A stretch of 64,000 bases of DNA, taken from NCBI GenBank assembly GCA_900544715.1, contig UQWL01000003.1, forward strand, positions 139,236-203,235, written 5' to 3'. The stretch comes from an uncultured Oscillospiraceae bacterium. Its GTDB lineage: Bacteria > Bacillota > Clostridia > Oscillospirales > Acutalibacteraceae. Made by a program: the position numbers and the translations under genes. Every line of letters starts with the position of its first letter. Within the stretch, counting starts at the first letter, position 1. The notes under the pieces were generated by a model. That model was given only the letters and a program-made list of their open reading frames with translations. It did not search any database and was not told the DNA's origin. Below are positions 17,755-26,791 of the stretch, piece by piece.

Positions 17755-17795
17755 AACCGGTTAAATCCTTTCTATTATCTATATTCCATACGTTT

Positions 17796-18848
17796 TTAAA
17801 AAATCATCATAAACAGCTTTGCCATCAAATAGCCGATGAAACCGCAGCCCGGGAAAGTCAGCACCCATGCGAGCACCATCTCCTTGACGACGCCCCAATT
17901 GACGGAGGAAAGGCGCTTGGATGCGCCGACACCCATGATGGCGGTTGTTTTTGTGTGCGTTGTGCTGACGGGAATTCCGGTCAGAGAAGAGAGCAGCAGA
18001 CAAAGAGCGCCGGCAAGATCCGCGGAAAAGCCCTGGTAGGATTCCAGCTTCACCATATCCATGCCGACTGCCTTGATGATCCGGTAGCCGCCGATTGAAG
18101 TGCCAAAGGCCATAACAAGGGAGCAGACCACCATCAGCCACATGGGGATGACGAAATTTTCCGCCTGCCCCTGCCCTTGTGCCAAGGCGATGCCGAGCAT
18201 ACAGATGCCCATGAATTTCTGGCCGTCCTGCGCGCCGTGCATAAAGGCCATGGCCGCGCCTCCCGCGACCTGCGCTTTTTTGAAGAAACGGTTGGTTTTG
18301 CGGCGGTCCATGTTTTTACAGGTGGATTCTAAAATTCGCACAATCACAAATCCGGCGATAAAACCGAGCACAGTGGAGAGGATGAGGCCATAAATGACTT
18401 TGATCCATTCGCCTCCGTTGATCCCCTTGAGCCCCCCCTGCATGGCGATCGCCGCGCCGGATACGCCCGCAATGAGCGCGTGGCTTTCGCTGGTGGGAAT
18501 GCCGAACACCCACGCAGCCGTGGCCCAGATCACAATGGCAAAAAGAGCGGCGCACAGCGCAATGAGCGCTTCATGCGCATCGCCGCCGAAATCGACCATA
18601 TTGGAGATGGTTTGCGCAACGGTGGCGTTGATCTTCGTCATGACAAGCACGCCGAGGAAATTGCAAACAGCGGCCATCAGGATTGCTGACCTCGGCTTGA
18701 TGGCCCGGGTGGATACGCAGGTGGCGATTGCGTTGGGCGCATCCGTCCAGCCGTTTACGAGGATGACGCCCAGGGTTAAGACAAAGGTGATAAGCAACGC
18801 TGGGTTAGAGACGAGTTGGCTCAAAAAGGTAGACAGGTCAATTGTCAT
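17796..18848 (-). CDS. pit: Pit-family inorganic phosphate transporter
   Basis: 350 residues with about ten hydrophobic segments. Two inverted Pit repeats are visible: GWTDAPNAIATCVSTRAI in the N-terminal half and STTHTKTTAIMGVGASKR in the C-terminal half. It imports phosphate, usually as a metal-phosphate complex or with cations. AAAGGAG lies before the ATG at 18846-18848. First gene of the pit-DUF47 operon; direct repeats of the PhoP-box type lie about 120-135 bases upstream. Confidence 0.93.
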   Translation of the reverse strand: MTIDLSTFLSQLVSNPALLITFVLTLGVILVNGWTDAPNAIATCVSTRAIKPRSAILMAAVCNFLGVLVMTKINATVAQTISNMVDFGGDAHEALIALCAALFAIVIWATAAWVFGIPTSESHALIAGVSGAAIAMQGGLKGINGGEWIKVIYGLILSTVLGFIAGFVIVRILESTCKNMDRRKTNRFFKKAQVAGGAAMAFMHGAQDGQKFMGICMLGIALAQGQGQAENFVIPMWLMVVCSLVMAFGTSIGGYRIIKAVGMDMVKLESYQGFSADLAGALCLLLSSLTGIPVSTTHTKTTAIMGVGASKRLSSVNWGVVKEMVLAWVLTFPGCGFIGYLMAKLFMMIF

Positions 18849-18968
18849 ATGGGTGCTCCTTTTTGCTTTTTCAATACAAAAGAATTATTTTTATATGGAA
18901 ACAGGCGGACGGGTGCGTCCGCTTGAAGCTTTCAGGAGGGGTGCTCTGCAGGAAACTATAATTGTTTT

Positions 18969-19000
18969 TTAACCGAATCTTAACCATGATATAGTATAAT
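18969..19000 (+). promoter_or_regulatory. Pho-box-like direct repeats upstream of pit
   Basis: TTAACC (18969-18974), five bases, TTAACC (18980-18985), then TATAAT (18995-19000) on the plus strand. Firmicute PhoP boxes are TTAACA-like hexamers spaced by about five bases upstream of a -10. On the minus strand a TGTACA/TATACT pair with an 18-base spacer in the same place could drive pit. Nothing else coding is seen in 18849-19187. Confidence 0.4.
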
Positions 19001-19128
19001 ACAAAGAATTGCTTTTTGTACAGTATTTTTTTTATTTCTCCGCTTTTCGAAGGGGTTGGCGCAGAAAACCGGAGAAAGGGGGGCGTGGCAGCGAGGCACA
19101 CTCGCTAAGAGGCAAAATTAAATTTTTG

Positions 19129-19164
19129 AAGGGGCTGCTGCAAAATGCTTTGCAGCAGCCCCTT
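19129..19164 (-). terminator. Hairpin after mutY
   Basis: Perfect 16-bp stem (19129-19144 with 19149-19164, loop ATGC). The tail on the minus strand is TTCAAAAATTT, T-poor, so it is a moderate terminator. It shares the GCAAAATGC core with hairpins near 1830 and 51560. Confidence 0.65.
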
Positions 19165-19187
19165 GCAAATAAGGAGATTACATTTTC

Positions 19188-20255
19188 TCATACACCCCAG
19201 CCGAAAAATTCGACATCCTCCAAAAACGGACGGAACGCGGAGGGGAGGGTAAACTGGCGGCTGAGCTCCTCCTGCGTGACCCATACGAGGCCTTTGGCTT
19301 CCGACGCTTCCTCCACGCGGATGCGGTAAGCAGTCATATGCCATTCGATATGTGTAAAAATATGCTTGGCCTGGCCGCACTTTTCGATCCGCAAAGCATT
19401 TAAGCCCCATTGCTCCGCGCATTTTTGAACGTTCTGTGGGGAAAAAACGCCGCATTCATTGGGGAGCTCCCATAACCCCGCTAAAAGCCCGTTATTTGGC
19501 CTGCGGTGCAGGGCAAGCTTCCGGTCGCACAAAAATAGAAAAACCGTGCGCTGTTCGACGCGGCGCGCCTTTTTTGGCGCCTTGACGGGGAAATCACAGG
19601 GGTTCCCCTGCCTGTAAGCCTCACACAGACTCCTCAGCGGGCAGGCCTCGCACTGCGGCGCACCATTGGGCAGGCAGACTGTGGCGCCGAGCTCCATCAT
19701 TGCCTGGTTGAACGCGCCGGGAGCCTCCTGCGGCAGGATCGATTGGATGAGCGCCTCTACCCGCTTTTTGGTTTTTGGATCGCTGACATTGGAGGGATCG
19801 GCCGTCAGGCGGGTGGCAACGCGCAGAACGTTCCCATCCACTGCTGGCACCGGAATTCCATAGGCGATCGAGGCAACCGCGCCGGCGGTGTATGGGCCGA
19901 TTCCGGGCAGGGTGAGCAATGCTTCATAGCTGCGGGGCAATTCGCCGCCATAGCGTTCCATCACAAGGCAGGCGGCCTTATGCAGGTTGCGCACACGGCT
20001 GTAGTAGCCGAGCCCCTCCCACAGCTTGAGGTAGGTGGCCTCCTCTGCCTCCGCGAGCGCGCGTACATCCGGCAGCGTTTGCAAAAAACGCTCGAAATAG
20101 GGCTTGACCGCCTCCACACGGGTTTGCTGCAGCATGATTTCTGAAATCCACACGCGGTAGGGCGTGGGCTCGTCGCGCCAGGGGAGCTGGCGTGCGTTTT
20201 GACGGTACCAGGTGAGCAATGGCGCGGTGATTTTTGAAAAATCGGCAAAATCCAA
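19188..20255 (-). CDS. mutY: A/G-specific adenine glycosylase
   Basis: 355 residues. It removes adenine mispaired with 8-oxoguanine. Visible: WISEIMLQQT with catalytic E39, helix-hairpin-helix LPGIGPYTAGA (116-126), catalytic D140 in VPAVDGN, an iron-sulfur motif C194-C202-C205-C211 (first spacing seven residues), and a C-terminal NUDIX-like domain recognising 8-oxoG. The start is a TTG at 20253-20255 with AGGAGA six bases upstream; no ATG fits the N-terminus. It sits beside another base-excision glycosylase. Confidence 0.95.
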   Translation of the reverse strand: MDFADFSKITAPLLTWYRQNARQLPWRDEPTPYRVWISEIMLQQTRVEAVKPYFERFLQTLPDVRALAEAEEATYLKLWEGLGYYSRVRNLHKAACLVMERYGGELPRSYEALLTLPGIGPYTAGAVASIAYGIPVPAVDGNVLRVATRLTADPSNVSDPKTKKRVEALIQSILPQEAPGAFNQAMMELGATVCLPNGAPQCEACPLRSLCEAYRQGNPCDFPVKAPKKARRVEQRTVFLFLCDRKLALHRRPNNGLLAGLWELPNECGVFSPQNVQKCAEQWGLNALRIEKCGQAKHIFTHIEWHMTAYRIRVEEASEAKGLVWVTQEELSRQFTLPSAFRPFLEDVEFFGWGV

Positions 20256-20346
20256 TGGAATTCTCCTATATTCTATGATTTATACAAGCTTATTGTTCCT
20301 TATTCTCTTAATATCTTCCTTTTTAAACGATTTGGAATGCCTAGAA

Positions 20347-20859
20347 TTATGATAGGTAGGCATCATCGTTTGTATATTTCAAAAGGACGGCATACGCCCG
20401 GATCAGATCGTCAAGCGAGCAGTTACGGCAATTTGCCGCGCTGGGGGAGGGCAGATAGATGCTTTCCCTGCCCGTCTGTTTGAAACAAAGCCTGTGGTAG
20501 AGCAGCGTTGCTTTTTGGCCGGTGGTAAAGATGGCCTGTATCGGCGCCGCTTCCAGAACAGGCTGCAGATCGTTTGCCACAGGGCGGCGGATACTCGCGT
20601 CATCAGCGCCCTGTATCTCGCAGGAGGCGAGCACATCCCAAAGCGCAATGTGATGCGAGCGCACGAGCGCTTCCTTTGCTGCATTACCTTGCGGCAAGGG
20701 TTCCTGAAAAAGGGCCGATAGAACGCGCCAGAAACGGTTTTGCGGATGGGAATAGTAGAAGCCGTATTCCCTGGATTTTGGCGAGGGCATCGTGCCGAGG
20801 AGCAATACGCGGGAGCTCTGATCGTAAACCGGGGCGAGCGTGTGCGTGACAACTTCCAT
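20347..20859 (-). CDS. DNA-deoxyinosine glycosylase (UDG family 6)
   Basis: 170 residues. The motif LLLGTMPSPKSREYGFYYSH near the N-terminus and the C-terminal LPSPSAAN match hypoxanthine-DNA glycosylases of the uracil-glycosylase superfamily, which remove deaminated adenine. Its AGGAGG lies inside the last codons of the upstream agcS gene, one base separates stop and start region, so translation is probably coupled to the symporter gene. Confidence 0.9.
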   Translation of the reverse strand: MEVVTHTLAPVYDQSSRVLLLGTMPSPKSREYGFYYSHPQNRFWRVLSALFQEPLPQGNAAKEALVRSHHIALWDVLASCEIQGADDASIRRPVANDLQPVLEAAPIQAIFTTGQKATLLYHRLCFKQTGRESIYLPSPSAANCRNCSLDDLIRAYAVLLKYTNDDAYLS

Positions 20860-20860
20860 C

Positions 20861-22246
20861 TCAAGAGGCCTCCTGAATTTGCTTTGGCTTCCCGTAGGCC
20901 CGGTATAAGCGCGAAACGGTGCCGCTCAGGGAGAGCAGGGAAATCAGGTTTGGAATCACCATCAGGCCGTTAAACGTATCGGAAAGGCTCCAAACGAGAT
21001 CAACCTTCAGCGTGGAGCCGACGGCAACAAAGACACATACGAGCAGTGCGTAGACCTTTACGCCCTTTTTCCCGAAGAGGGAACGGATATTGACCTCTCC
21101 AAAAAAATACCAGCCGATAATGGTGGAGAACGCGAAGAAAAGCATGCAAACCGCGATGAATACCGTGCCGCCGCGGCCAAACACGGTTTCAAACCCTGCC
21201 TGGGTCAGGTCAACGCCCTGTAATTCCCCCGCATAACCGCGCGGCAGCACGCCGGTTACCAGAACGACGAGGGCAGTCAGAGTTAGGATGATAAACGTAT
21301 CGATAAACACGCCCATCATGGCGACGATGCCCTGATCGCAGGGGCTTTTCACCTTTGCTACCGCATGGGCATGCGGTGTGGAGCCCATGCCCGCTTCATT
21401 GGAGAAGAGGCCGCGCGCCACGCCGAAGCGGATTGCCTTTTGCACAGTGATGCCCATTGCGCCGCCTGCGAGCGCCTGTGGAGAAAAAGCGCCGGTGAAA
21501 ATCTGGGCAAAAGCATCGGGGATTCGGCGGAAATTGACGGCAAGGATGATGAGAGCGCCAATGATATAGAACAGCGCCATCACGGGCACGATCTTTTCCG
21601 TCACGCTGGCGATGCGCTGCACACCGCCGAGGAAGACGAAACCGGCTGCCGCGGCAACGAACACACCAATCACGAGAGGGGGAATGCCGAAGGCATTGCG
21701 AAACGCAGCACCGATGGAATTGGATTGCACCATATTGCCCATAAAGCCGAGCGCGCAGATCACCAGCACTGAAAAAATACCGGCCAACACTTTGCCGAAA
21801 CGGCCTTTAAACGCTGCGCGGATGTAGTACGCAGGCCCGCCGGTTATTTCGCCGTCACGGGTTGTTTTGAACTTTTGCGCAAGCGTCGCCTCCGCGAAAA
21901 TGGTCGCCATGCCGAAGAAGGCGCTCAGCCACATCCAAAAGATGGCCCCCGGGCCGCCGCCAATCAGCGCTGTGGCAGCGCCCGCCAGGTTGCCTGTGCC
22001 AACCTGGGCGGCGACCGCCGTGGCGAGGGATTGGAAGGAGCTCATCCCTTGGCCGTCCGCCTTAGCGCCGCGCAGACGGATTCCGCCAAAGGTGCGGCGG
22101 AAGCTCTCGCCGAACCGGCGAACTTGAATAAACTTCAGCCGAAAGGTAAAATAAACGCCGGTTCCACATAACAAAAATAAAAGCAGATAGTCCCAAAGGT
22201 AGTGGTTTGTAAATGCAACTGCATCCTGTAAAAACGACAAAATCAT
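20861..22246 (-). CDS. AgcS-family sodium:alanine/glycine symporter
   Basis: 461 residues with about eleven hydrophobic helices. Family signatures: GTGNLAGAATALIGGGPGA near residue 80 and FSNEAGMGSTPHAHA in the second half. It takes up alanine or glycine with Na+ (or H+). AAAAGGAG precedes the ATG at 22244-22246. Followed directly by the deoxyinosine glycosylase gene. Confidence 0.93.
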   Translation of the reverse strand: MILSFLQDAVAFTNHYLWDYLLLFLLCGTGVYFTFRLKFIQVRRFGESFRRTFGGIRLRGAKADGQGMSSFQSLATAVAAQVGTGNLAGAATALIGGGPGAIFWMWLSAFFGMATIFAEATLAQKFKTTRDGEITGGPAYYIRAAFKGRFGKVLAGIFSVLVICALGFMGNMVQSNSIGAAFRNAFGIPPLVIGVFVAAAAGFVFLGGVQRIASVTEKIVPVMALFYIIGALIILAVNFRRIPDAFAQIFTGAFSPQALAGGAMGITVQKAIRFGVARGLFSNEAGMGSTPHAHAVAKVKSPCDQGIVAMMGVFIDTFIILTLTALVVLVTGVLPRGYAGELQGVDLTQAGFETVFGRGGTVFIAVCMLFFAFSTIIGWYFFGEVNIRSLFGKKGVKVYALLVCVFVAVGSTLKVDLVWSLSDTFNGLMVIPNLISLLSLSGTVSRLYRAYGKPKQIQEAS

Positions 22247-22509
22247 TGCTCCTTTTCAACTGCTAGTCAATGCCCTGTGGGCAACCATGCGCAGGGTAAG
22301 GCTGTGGATTTGCACACGGATACTAGCCTATTATAATATAAGAATCGTTTCAGATGCAATCCCTGCGCCCTGATTCCACCTGGAGGGGTGGGAGAAACGC
22401 AAATCCAGCCCTGCTTGACAGGCCTCAAAAACCTTGTTATGCTAAAAAACATGAAAAATTCAAACAAATGCCGCAACCGCACGAATTTGCGGCTTGGTGT
22501 GAGAAAAGA

Positions 22510-22938
22510 ATGATGATAAAGATGCCAAAGCAAGGATCACAGTTGTCGGCCAGCACAAAATGGAAAAAAGTGGCATTTCGGCTGCTGCTAATTGCGGCTG
22601 TTGCTGCAGTGGCGGCGCTGACAGGCAACTGCCCGATCCTGCGTATGTTTGGCGTGCCCTGCCCGGGCTGCGGTATGACACGGGCGTGTGCCGCGCTGCT
22701 GCGGCTGGATTTCCGGGCGGCTGCAGCGTATCACCCGTTGGTTTTTGTGCTGATCCCAGGGCTGCTTTATTTTATATTCCGGGAGTTATTGCCTTTTTCA
22801 TTGAGTAGAAAGATGGAAATAACAATTTTGGCGGCGTTTTTCCTGGCCTTGGTGACCGTGTATTGCTACAGAATGTTCCTTTTTCCTGCTGGCGTGTTGG
22901 AAATTGGCTGTTCGAATGCATTTGCTGCTGTGCTGTAA
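22510..22938 (+). CDS. DUF2752 membrane protein
   Basis: About 142 residues. The hallmark CPGCGMTRA follows a first hydrophobic segment (FRLLLIAAVAAVAAL), and further hydrophobic stretches (YHPLVFVLIPGLLYFIF, ILAAFFLALVTVYCY) give three or so membrane helices. DUF2752 proteins are small bacterial membrane proteins of unknown role; the Cys pair may bind metal. The ATGs at 22510 and 22513 are preceded only by GAGAAAAG, so the start is uncertain, and the frame is open further upstream. Confidence 0.8.
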   Translation: MMIKMPKQGSQLSASTKWKKVAFRLLLIAAVAAVAALTGNCPILRMFGVPCPGCGMTRACAALLRLDFRAAAAYHPLVFVLIPGLLYFIFRELLPFSLSRKMEITILAAFFLALVTVYCYRMFLFPAGVLEIGCSNAFAAVL

Positions 22939-22986
22939 GCGTGAGTCGGGGCGCTCGCTTTCACTGCGGTAGACAACAACATGGAG

Positions 22987-23027
22987 AACGGGCGCTGCAT
23001 AATGGTTGCCATTATGCAGCGCCCGTT
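22987..23027 (+). terminator. Strong hairpin after DUF2752 gene
   Basis: Perfect 19-bp stem (22987-23005 with 23009-23027, 3-nt loop). The following T-tract is short (TTTGAATG). Confidence 0.7.
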
Positions 23028-23211
23028 TGAATGTTATCGTTCAGGAGCATAATCAGGCAAAGCCATAAGCCTCCCTGCCTTTACGCAAAGGGGAAAGGAT
23101 GGTAGAATGAGTATGGAACCCTTTTGGATCAGCGGATAGACCGCATACTGGTTTGTGCAGCTGATTGGGAGGAAGAAACATTATAAATTTTCATATATCA
23201 AGGAGGAGCGG

Positions 23212-23643
23212 ATGATGAAAGCGCGTGTGATCCCATCGCAGCCGGAAATGGCTTTGCTCTATCATTTTGAGCAGGCACAGCAGGAGGAAATGGCGCTGCG
23301 TGAAACCCTTGCGCAATATCATATTGAGGCCCGCAGCCTTCCCGAAGCGGCGCTGGGGCAAACGGTAGCCTCCTTTTTAGCCGGGGAGCCGCCCGTAGCG
23401 GGGAAGGAAACGCCTTACTCGGGGCAGGTGATTGTATTCAGCGGCGTAGCTGCCCAAAAGCAGCAGGCGGTTTTGCGCGCTCTGCGTGATGCGGATTTGG
23501 GCCGGGGAGCGATCAAGGCAGTGGTTACGCCGACCAACCGTGGCTGGGCGTTTGATCGGCTGTTTGCAGAGCTGAGCGCGGAGCATGCGCGCATGGCGGG
23601 CCCGAAACCAGCAGAAACAGAGGCAAATCATGAAAACGACTAA
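23212..23643 (+). CDS. DUF3783-containing protein
   Basis: 143 residues; ATG at 23212 after a perfect AAGGAGG. The C-terminal half (YSGQVIVFSGVAAQKQQAVL...KAVVTPTNRGWAFDRLF) is the DUF3783 pattern. The N-terminal half (YHFEQAQQEEMALRETLAQYHIEARSL) is a helical domain often found with it. Function unknown. It overlaps the next small gene by 14 bases and starts a four-gene overlapping run. Confidence 0.85.
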   Translation: MMKARVIPSQPEMALLYHFEQAQQEEMALRETLAQYHIEARSLPEAALGQTVASFLAGEPPVAGKETPYSGQVIVFSGVAAQKQQAVLRALRDADLGRGAIKAVVTPTNRGWAFDRLFAELSAEHARMAGPKPAETEANHEND

Positions 23644-23830
23644 TTTGAACAATAAGGAACCTTTTTGCCCGTGCAAGCGGAAAAAATGCGCGCGCTTCGG
23701 GGATTGCGAAGCCTGCCGCGCCCATCATCTCGAAGAGGGAAGCCCGCCTTACTGCGAGCGCCCTGCGGGTAGGCGAAAGAAACCATCAATCGGCAACGCA
23801 GCCCGCTCGGAGGATGGCCGGGATGAATGA
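23630..23830 (+). CDS. Small cysteine-rich protein
   Basis: 66 residues, too short for a confident family call. Five cysteines are clustered at CPCKRKKC, GDCEAC and YCERP, a pattern seen in small clostridial proteins of unknown function that may bind zinc or an iron-sulfur cluster. The start overlaps the end of the DUF3783 gene, and its end overlaps the ATPase gene start, so it is translationally tied to both. Confidence 0.7.
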   Translation: MKTTNLNNKEPFCPCKRKKCARFGDCEACRAHHLEEGSPPYCERPAGRRKKPSIGNAARSEDGRDE

Positions 23831-24602
23831 GCTTTATTTGAAACGGATTCTGCTCAACGAGGATTGCGAAGCGGAGAAAAGCTATGTTTGGGCGCTGCCC
23901 GTGGTGCGCCATTTGAAGGAGATTACGCTGCACAGCCCCGTCACCTTCTTTTGCGGAGAGAATGGAACGGGGAAATCCACGCTTTTGGAAGCCCTTGCCG
24001 TGCACTGCGGCTTTAACGCCGAAGGCGGCACGAAGAATTTCAACTTTGCAACCAATGAAACGCATTCCCCTCTTTATCATGCCCTGTCGGTTGCAAAGGG
24101 GCGCAGGCCGCGTGACGGCTTTTTCCTGCGTGCCGAGAGCTTTTATAATGTGGCGACGGAGATCGATCGGCTGGATGCGGGCGGCGGCTTAGGCCGCCCC
24201 GTAATTGACAGCTACGGGGGCGTGTCCCTACACCATCAATCGCATGGCGAGAGTTTTCTCTCCCTGTTGCTTAACCGGTTCGGCGGGGAAGGGCTGTATC
24301 TCCTCGATGAGCCGGAAGCCGCGCTTTCTCCTGCTCGGCAGATGACATTGCTTGCACGGATGCATGAACTGGTGGGGCAGCGCTCTCAGTTTATCATTGC
24401 AACGCATTCGCCCATTCTGATGGCCTATCCGGGTGCGGAAATCTATGTGTTAACGCCGGATGGGATGGAAAAAACGCCGTATGAACAAACGGAGCACTAC
24501 CTGCTGACCCGCCGCTTTCTGGAAAACCCGGCGCGCATGCTCGCACAGCTTTTTGACGAGACGCCGGGCGCCAGCCGCGCTCCGGAGGAGGAAGACGAAT
24601 GA
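23823..24602 (+). CDS. ABC-type AAA ATPase (RecF/OLD-like, single protein)
   Basis: 259 residues. Walker A GENGTGKS (45-52), Q-loop region, an ABC signature-like SHGES, Walker B LYLLDEPEAAL and an H-switch ATHSPIL. No membrane domain or second subunit is adjacent, so it belongs to the soluble predicted-ATPase group (COG3910-like) rather than to transporters. GGAGG lies 11 bases before the ATG at 23823; the ATG at 23814 is too close to the site. Substrate unknown. Confidence 0.87.
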   Translation: MNELYLKRILLNEDCEAEKSYVWALPVVRHLKEITLHSPVTFFCGENGTGKSTLLEALAVHCGFNAEGGTKNFNFATNETHSPLYHALSVAKGRRPRDGFFLRAESFYNVATEIDRLDAGGGLGRPVIDSYGGVSLHHQSHGESFLSLLLNRFGGEGLYLLDEPEAALSPARQMTLLARMHELVGQRSQFIIATHSPILMAYPGAEIYVLTPDGMEKTPYEQTEHYLLTRRFLENPARMLAQLFDETPGASRAPEEEDE

Positions 24603-25129
24603 AGCAGATTTTGCAAACCCGCCGCTTGACGCTGCGGGAATTGACGATAGAGGATGTGGGCGCGCTGCGCCCGATTCTGCAAGATCCATTGGTGATGTAT
24701 GCCTGGGAGCACGCGTTTACGGACGCGGAGATCCGGGCGTGGATTGAAACGAACCAGGCGCGCTATCAAAGGGATGAGTGCGGCTATTGGGCGGCCCAGG
24801 AATCAGAGACGGGCAGGGTGATCGGCATGCTCGGCCTTTTGATGGAGGAGGTTGAAGGCGAGCGGCGGCTGGGCCTTGGCTATCTTCTCCGCCGGGATTG
24901 TTGGGGCATGGGCTACGCCACAGAGGGTGCGCAGGCGTTGCTTGACGAAGCCTTCTACAAGAGGAATGCATCCGAGGTGATCGCGGAGATCCGGCCGGAA
25001 AACATGCCCTCCCGCCGCGTGGCAGAGCGGTTGGGCATGCAGGTGGAGGGCGAGCTGGTCAAGCACTACCATGGCAAGGCGATGCCGCATTTGATCTATG
25101 TGAAGCACGTTGGCGAAAAAACAGCGTAA
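24599..25129 (+). CDS. RimJ/RimL-type GNAT acetyltransferase
   Basis: 176 residues. TRRLTLRELTIED start, GYLLRRDCWGMGYATEGAQAL as the acetyl-CoA motif, and NMPSRRVAERLGMQVEGEL near the end are typical of Acetyltransf_3 proteins that acetylate protein N-termini or small amines. The ATG overlaps the ATPase stop as ATGA (24599-24602). Confidence 0.9.
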   Translation: MKQILQTRRLTLRELTIEDVGALRPILQDPLVMYAWEHAFTDAEIRAWIETNQARYQRDECGYWAAQESETGRVIGMLGLLMEEVEGERRLGLGYLLRRDCWGMGYATEGAQALLDEAFYKRNASEVIAEIRPENMPSRRVAERLGMQVEGELVKHYHGKAMPHLIYVKHVGEKTA

Positions 25130-25192
25130 CGCAGCAGGATTTATGGCCATACTATCAGCATGAGGAACTCTTTTTGCAAAGGAGACGGTGGA

Positions 25193-26776
25193 ATGCCGGG
25201 CGTTTTATATTATAATGGCGATATTTTAACCATGGAGCCGCAGCTTTACGCGCCAGCAATTTTGGTGGAGGGCGGGCGCATTCGCGCCATTGGCCCCAAG
25301 CAGCAGCTTGAGGCGGCCTTCGGCCCCGGAATCGAATCGTTTGACTTAAAGGGGCGGACGTTGATGCCCGCCTTTCTTGACCCACACAGCCATATCACCG
25401 CCTATGCCAGTACGCTGGCGCTGGCGGACTTATCGCAGGCCAAAAGCTTTGCACAGGTGAAGGAAATCCTGCTGGACTTTATGAGCCGGAGGAAACTCCC
25501 CCAAGGCGCATGGCTCATCGGGTTCGGCTACGATCACAACCAACTCGCGGAGCATCAGCACCCGGATAAAGCGCTGCTCAACACCGTGAGCGCGGAGATC
25601 CCGGTGATGATCACCCATAAATCCGGCCACATGGGCGCGGTCAATCAGCGTGCATTGGAAAAGGCCGGTATCCGCGCCGATACGCCGGACCCGGAGGGTG
25701 GGCACATCGGCCGCATTGAGGGCTCACGCGAGCCGAGCGGCTATTTGGAGGAAAAGGCGTTCATGGCCTTGGCTGCGCTTGTGCCGGCGCCCGGGCTTGA
25801 AGAGCAGAAAGCGCTGCTGCAGCAGGCGGAGCGGGAATATCTGAAATATGGCGTGACCACCGTGCAGGATGGCCTCTTACAGGAGCAGGGCTTTACCCTG
25901 CTGCGTGACACGCCGCTCCATGTGGATGTGGTGGGCTTTGCGGATCTCAAGCAGAGCCCGACCCTTCTGCAGGATCACCCGGAATATTGTGAAGGCTACC
26001 GAGATCACTTCCGGTTGGGTGGCTACAAGATCATTTTGGACGGCTCCCCACAGGGGCGCACGGCCTGGATGAGCGAGCCTTATGAAGATGCGCCGGATGG
26101 CTACTGCGGCTACCCGGTCTATTCCGATGCACAGGTGATGCAGTTCATCGAAACCGCTCTGCGGGATGGCGTGCAGCTACTCGCCCACTGCAACGGCGAT
26201 GCGGCGGCGGAGCAGTTTATTTCCTGTTATGAGCGGGCGCTTGCATCTCACCCGGGGGCAGCCAACCTGCGCCCCGTGATGATCCATGCGCAGACGGTGC
26301 GCCGGGATCAGCTGGAACGGATGAAAAAGCTGCATATGATCCCGTCCTTCTTTATTGCGCACACCTATTACTGGGGGGATGTGCACCGCAAGCAGCTCGG
26401 CCGGCGCGCTTATTCCATCAGCCCGGCGCGAAGCGCGCTCAGGCTGGATCTTCCCTATACGTTTCATCAGGATACGCCGGTTTTGCCGCCGGATATGCTG
26501 CGCACCGTGCAGTGCGCCGTTACCCGCTCGACGGAATCCGGGGCTGTGCTCGGCCGGGAGGAGTGCATTTCTCCGCTGGAAGCACTGCGCGGCGTGACGG
26601 TGAACGCGGCCTATCAATATTTTGAGGAGCGGGAAAAGGGCTCCATCCAGGTGGGGAAACGGGCGGATTTGGTCCTTTTGAGCGCGAATCCGCTCAAGGT
26701 TCCGGCGAATGAGATCGGGAAAATCGAGGTGCTTGCCACCATCAAAGATGGAAGCGTGCGATACCGAAAAGCATAG
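25193..26776 (+). CDS. YtcJ-like metal-dependent amidohydrolase
   Basis: 527 residues; ATG at 25193 after AAAGGAG. Amidohydrolase_3 family: LDPHSHI metal site in the N-terminal third, HKSGHMGAVNQRAL, the KIILDGSPQGRTAWM segment, LAHCNGDAAAEQF and FHQDTPVLPP. It hydrolyses C-N bonds in an unknown, probably small organic, substrate in the cytoplasm. Fifteen bases separate it from the phosphoesterase gene. Confidence 0.9.
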   Translation: MPGVLYYNGDILTMEPQLYAPAILVEGGRIRAIGPKQQLEAAFGPGIESFDLKGRTLMPAFLDPHSHITAYASTLALADLSQAKSFAQVKEILLDFMSRRKLPQGAWLIGFGYDHNQLAEHQHPDKALLNTVSAEIPVMITHKSGHMGAVNQRALEKAGIRADTPDPEGGHIGRIEGSREPSGYLEEKAFMALAALVPAPGLEEQKALLQQAEREYLKYGVTTVQDGLLQEQGFTLLRDTPLHVDVVGFADLKQSPTLLQDHPEYCEGYRDHFRLGGYKIILDGSPQGRTAWMSEPYEDAPDGYCGYPVYSDAQVMQFIETALRDGVQLLAHCNGDAAAEQFISCYERALASHPGAANLRPVMIHAQTVRRDQLERMKKLHMIPSFFIAHTYYWGDVHRKQLGRRAYSISPARSALRLDLPYTFHQDTPVLPPDMLRTVQCAVTRSTESGAVLGREECISPLEALRGVTVNAAYQYFEEREKGSIQVGKRADLVLLSANPLKVPANEIGKIEVLATIKDGSVRYRKA

Positions 26777-26791
26777 GAGGGAGAAAATGTG

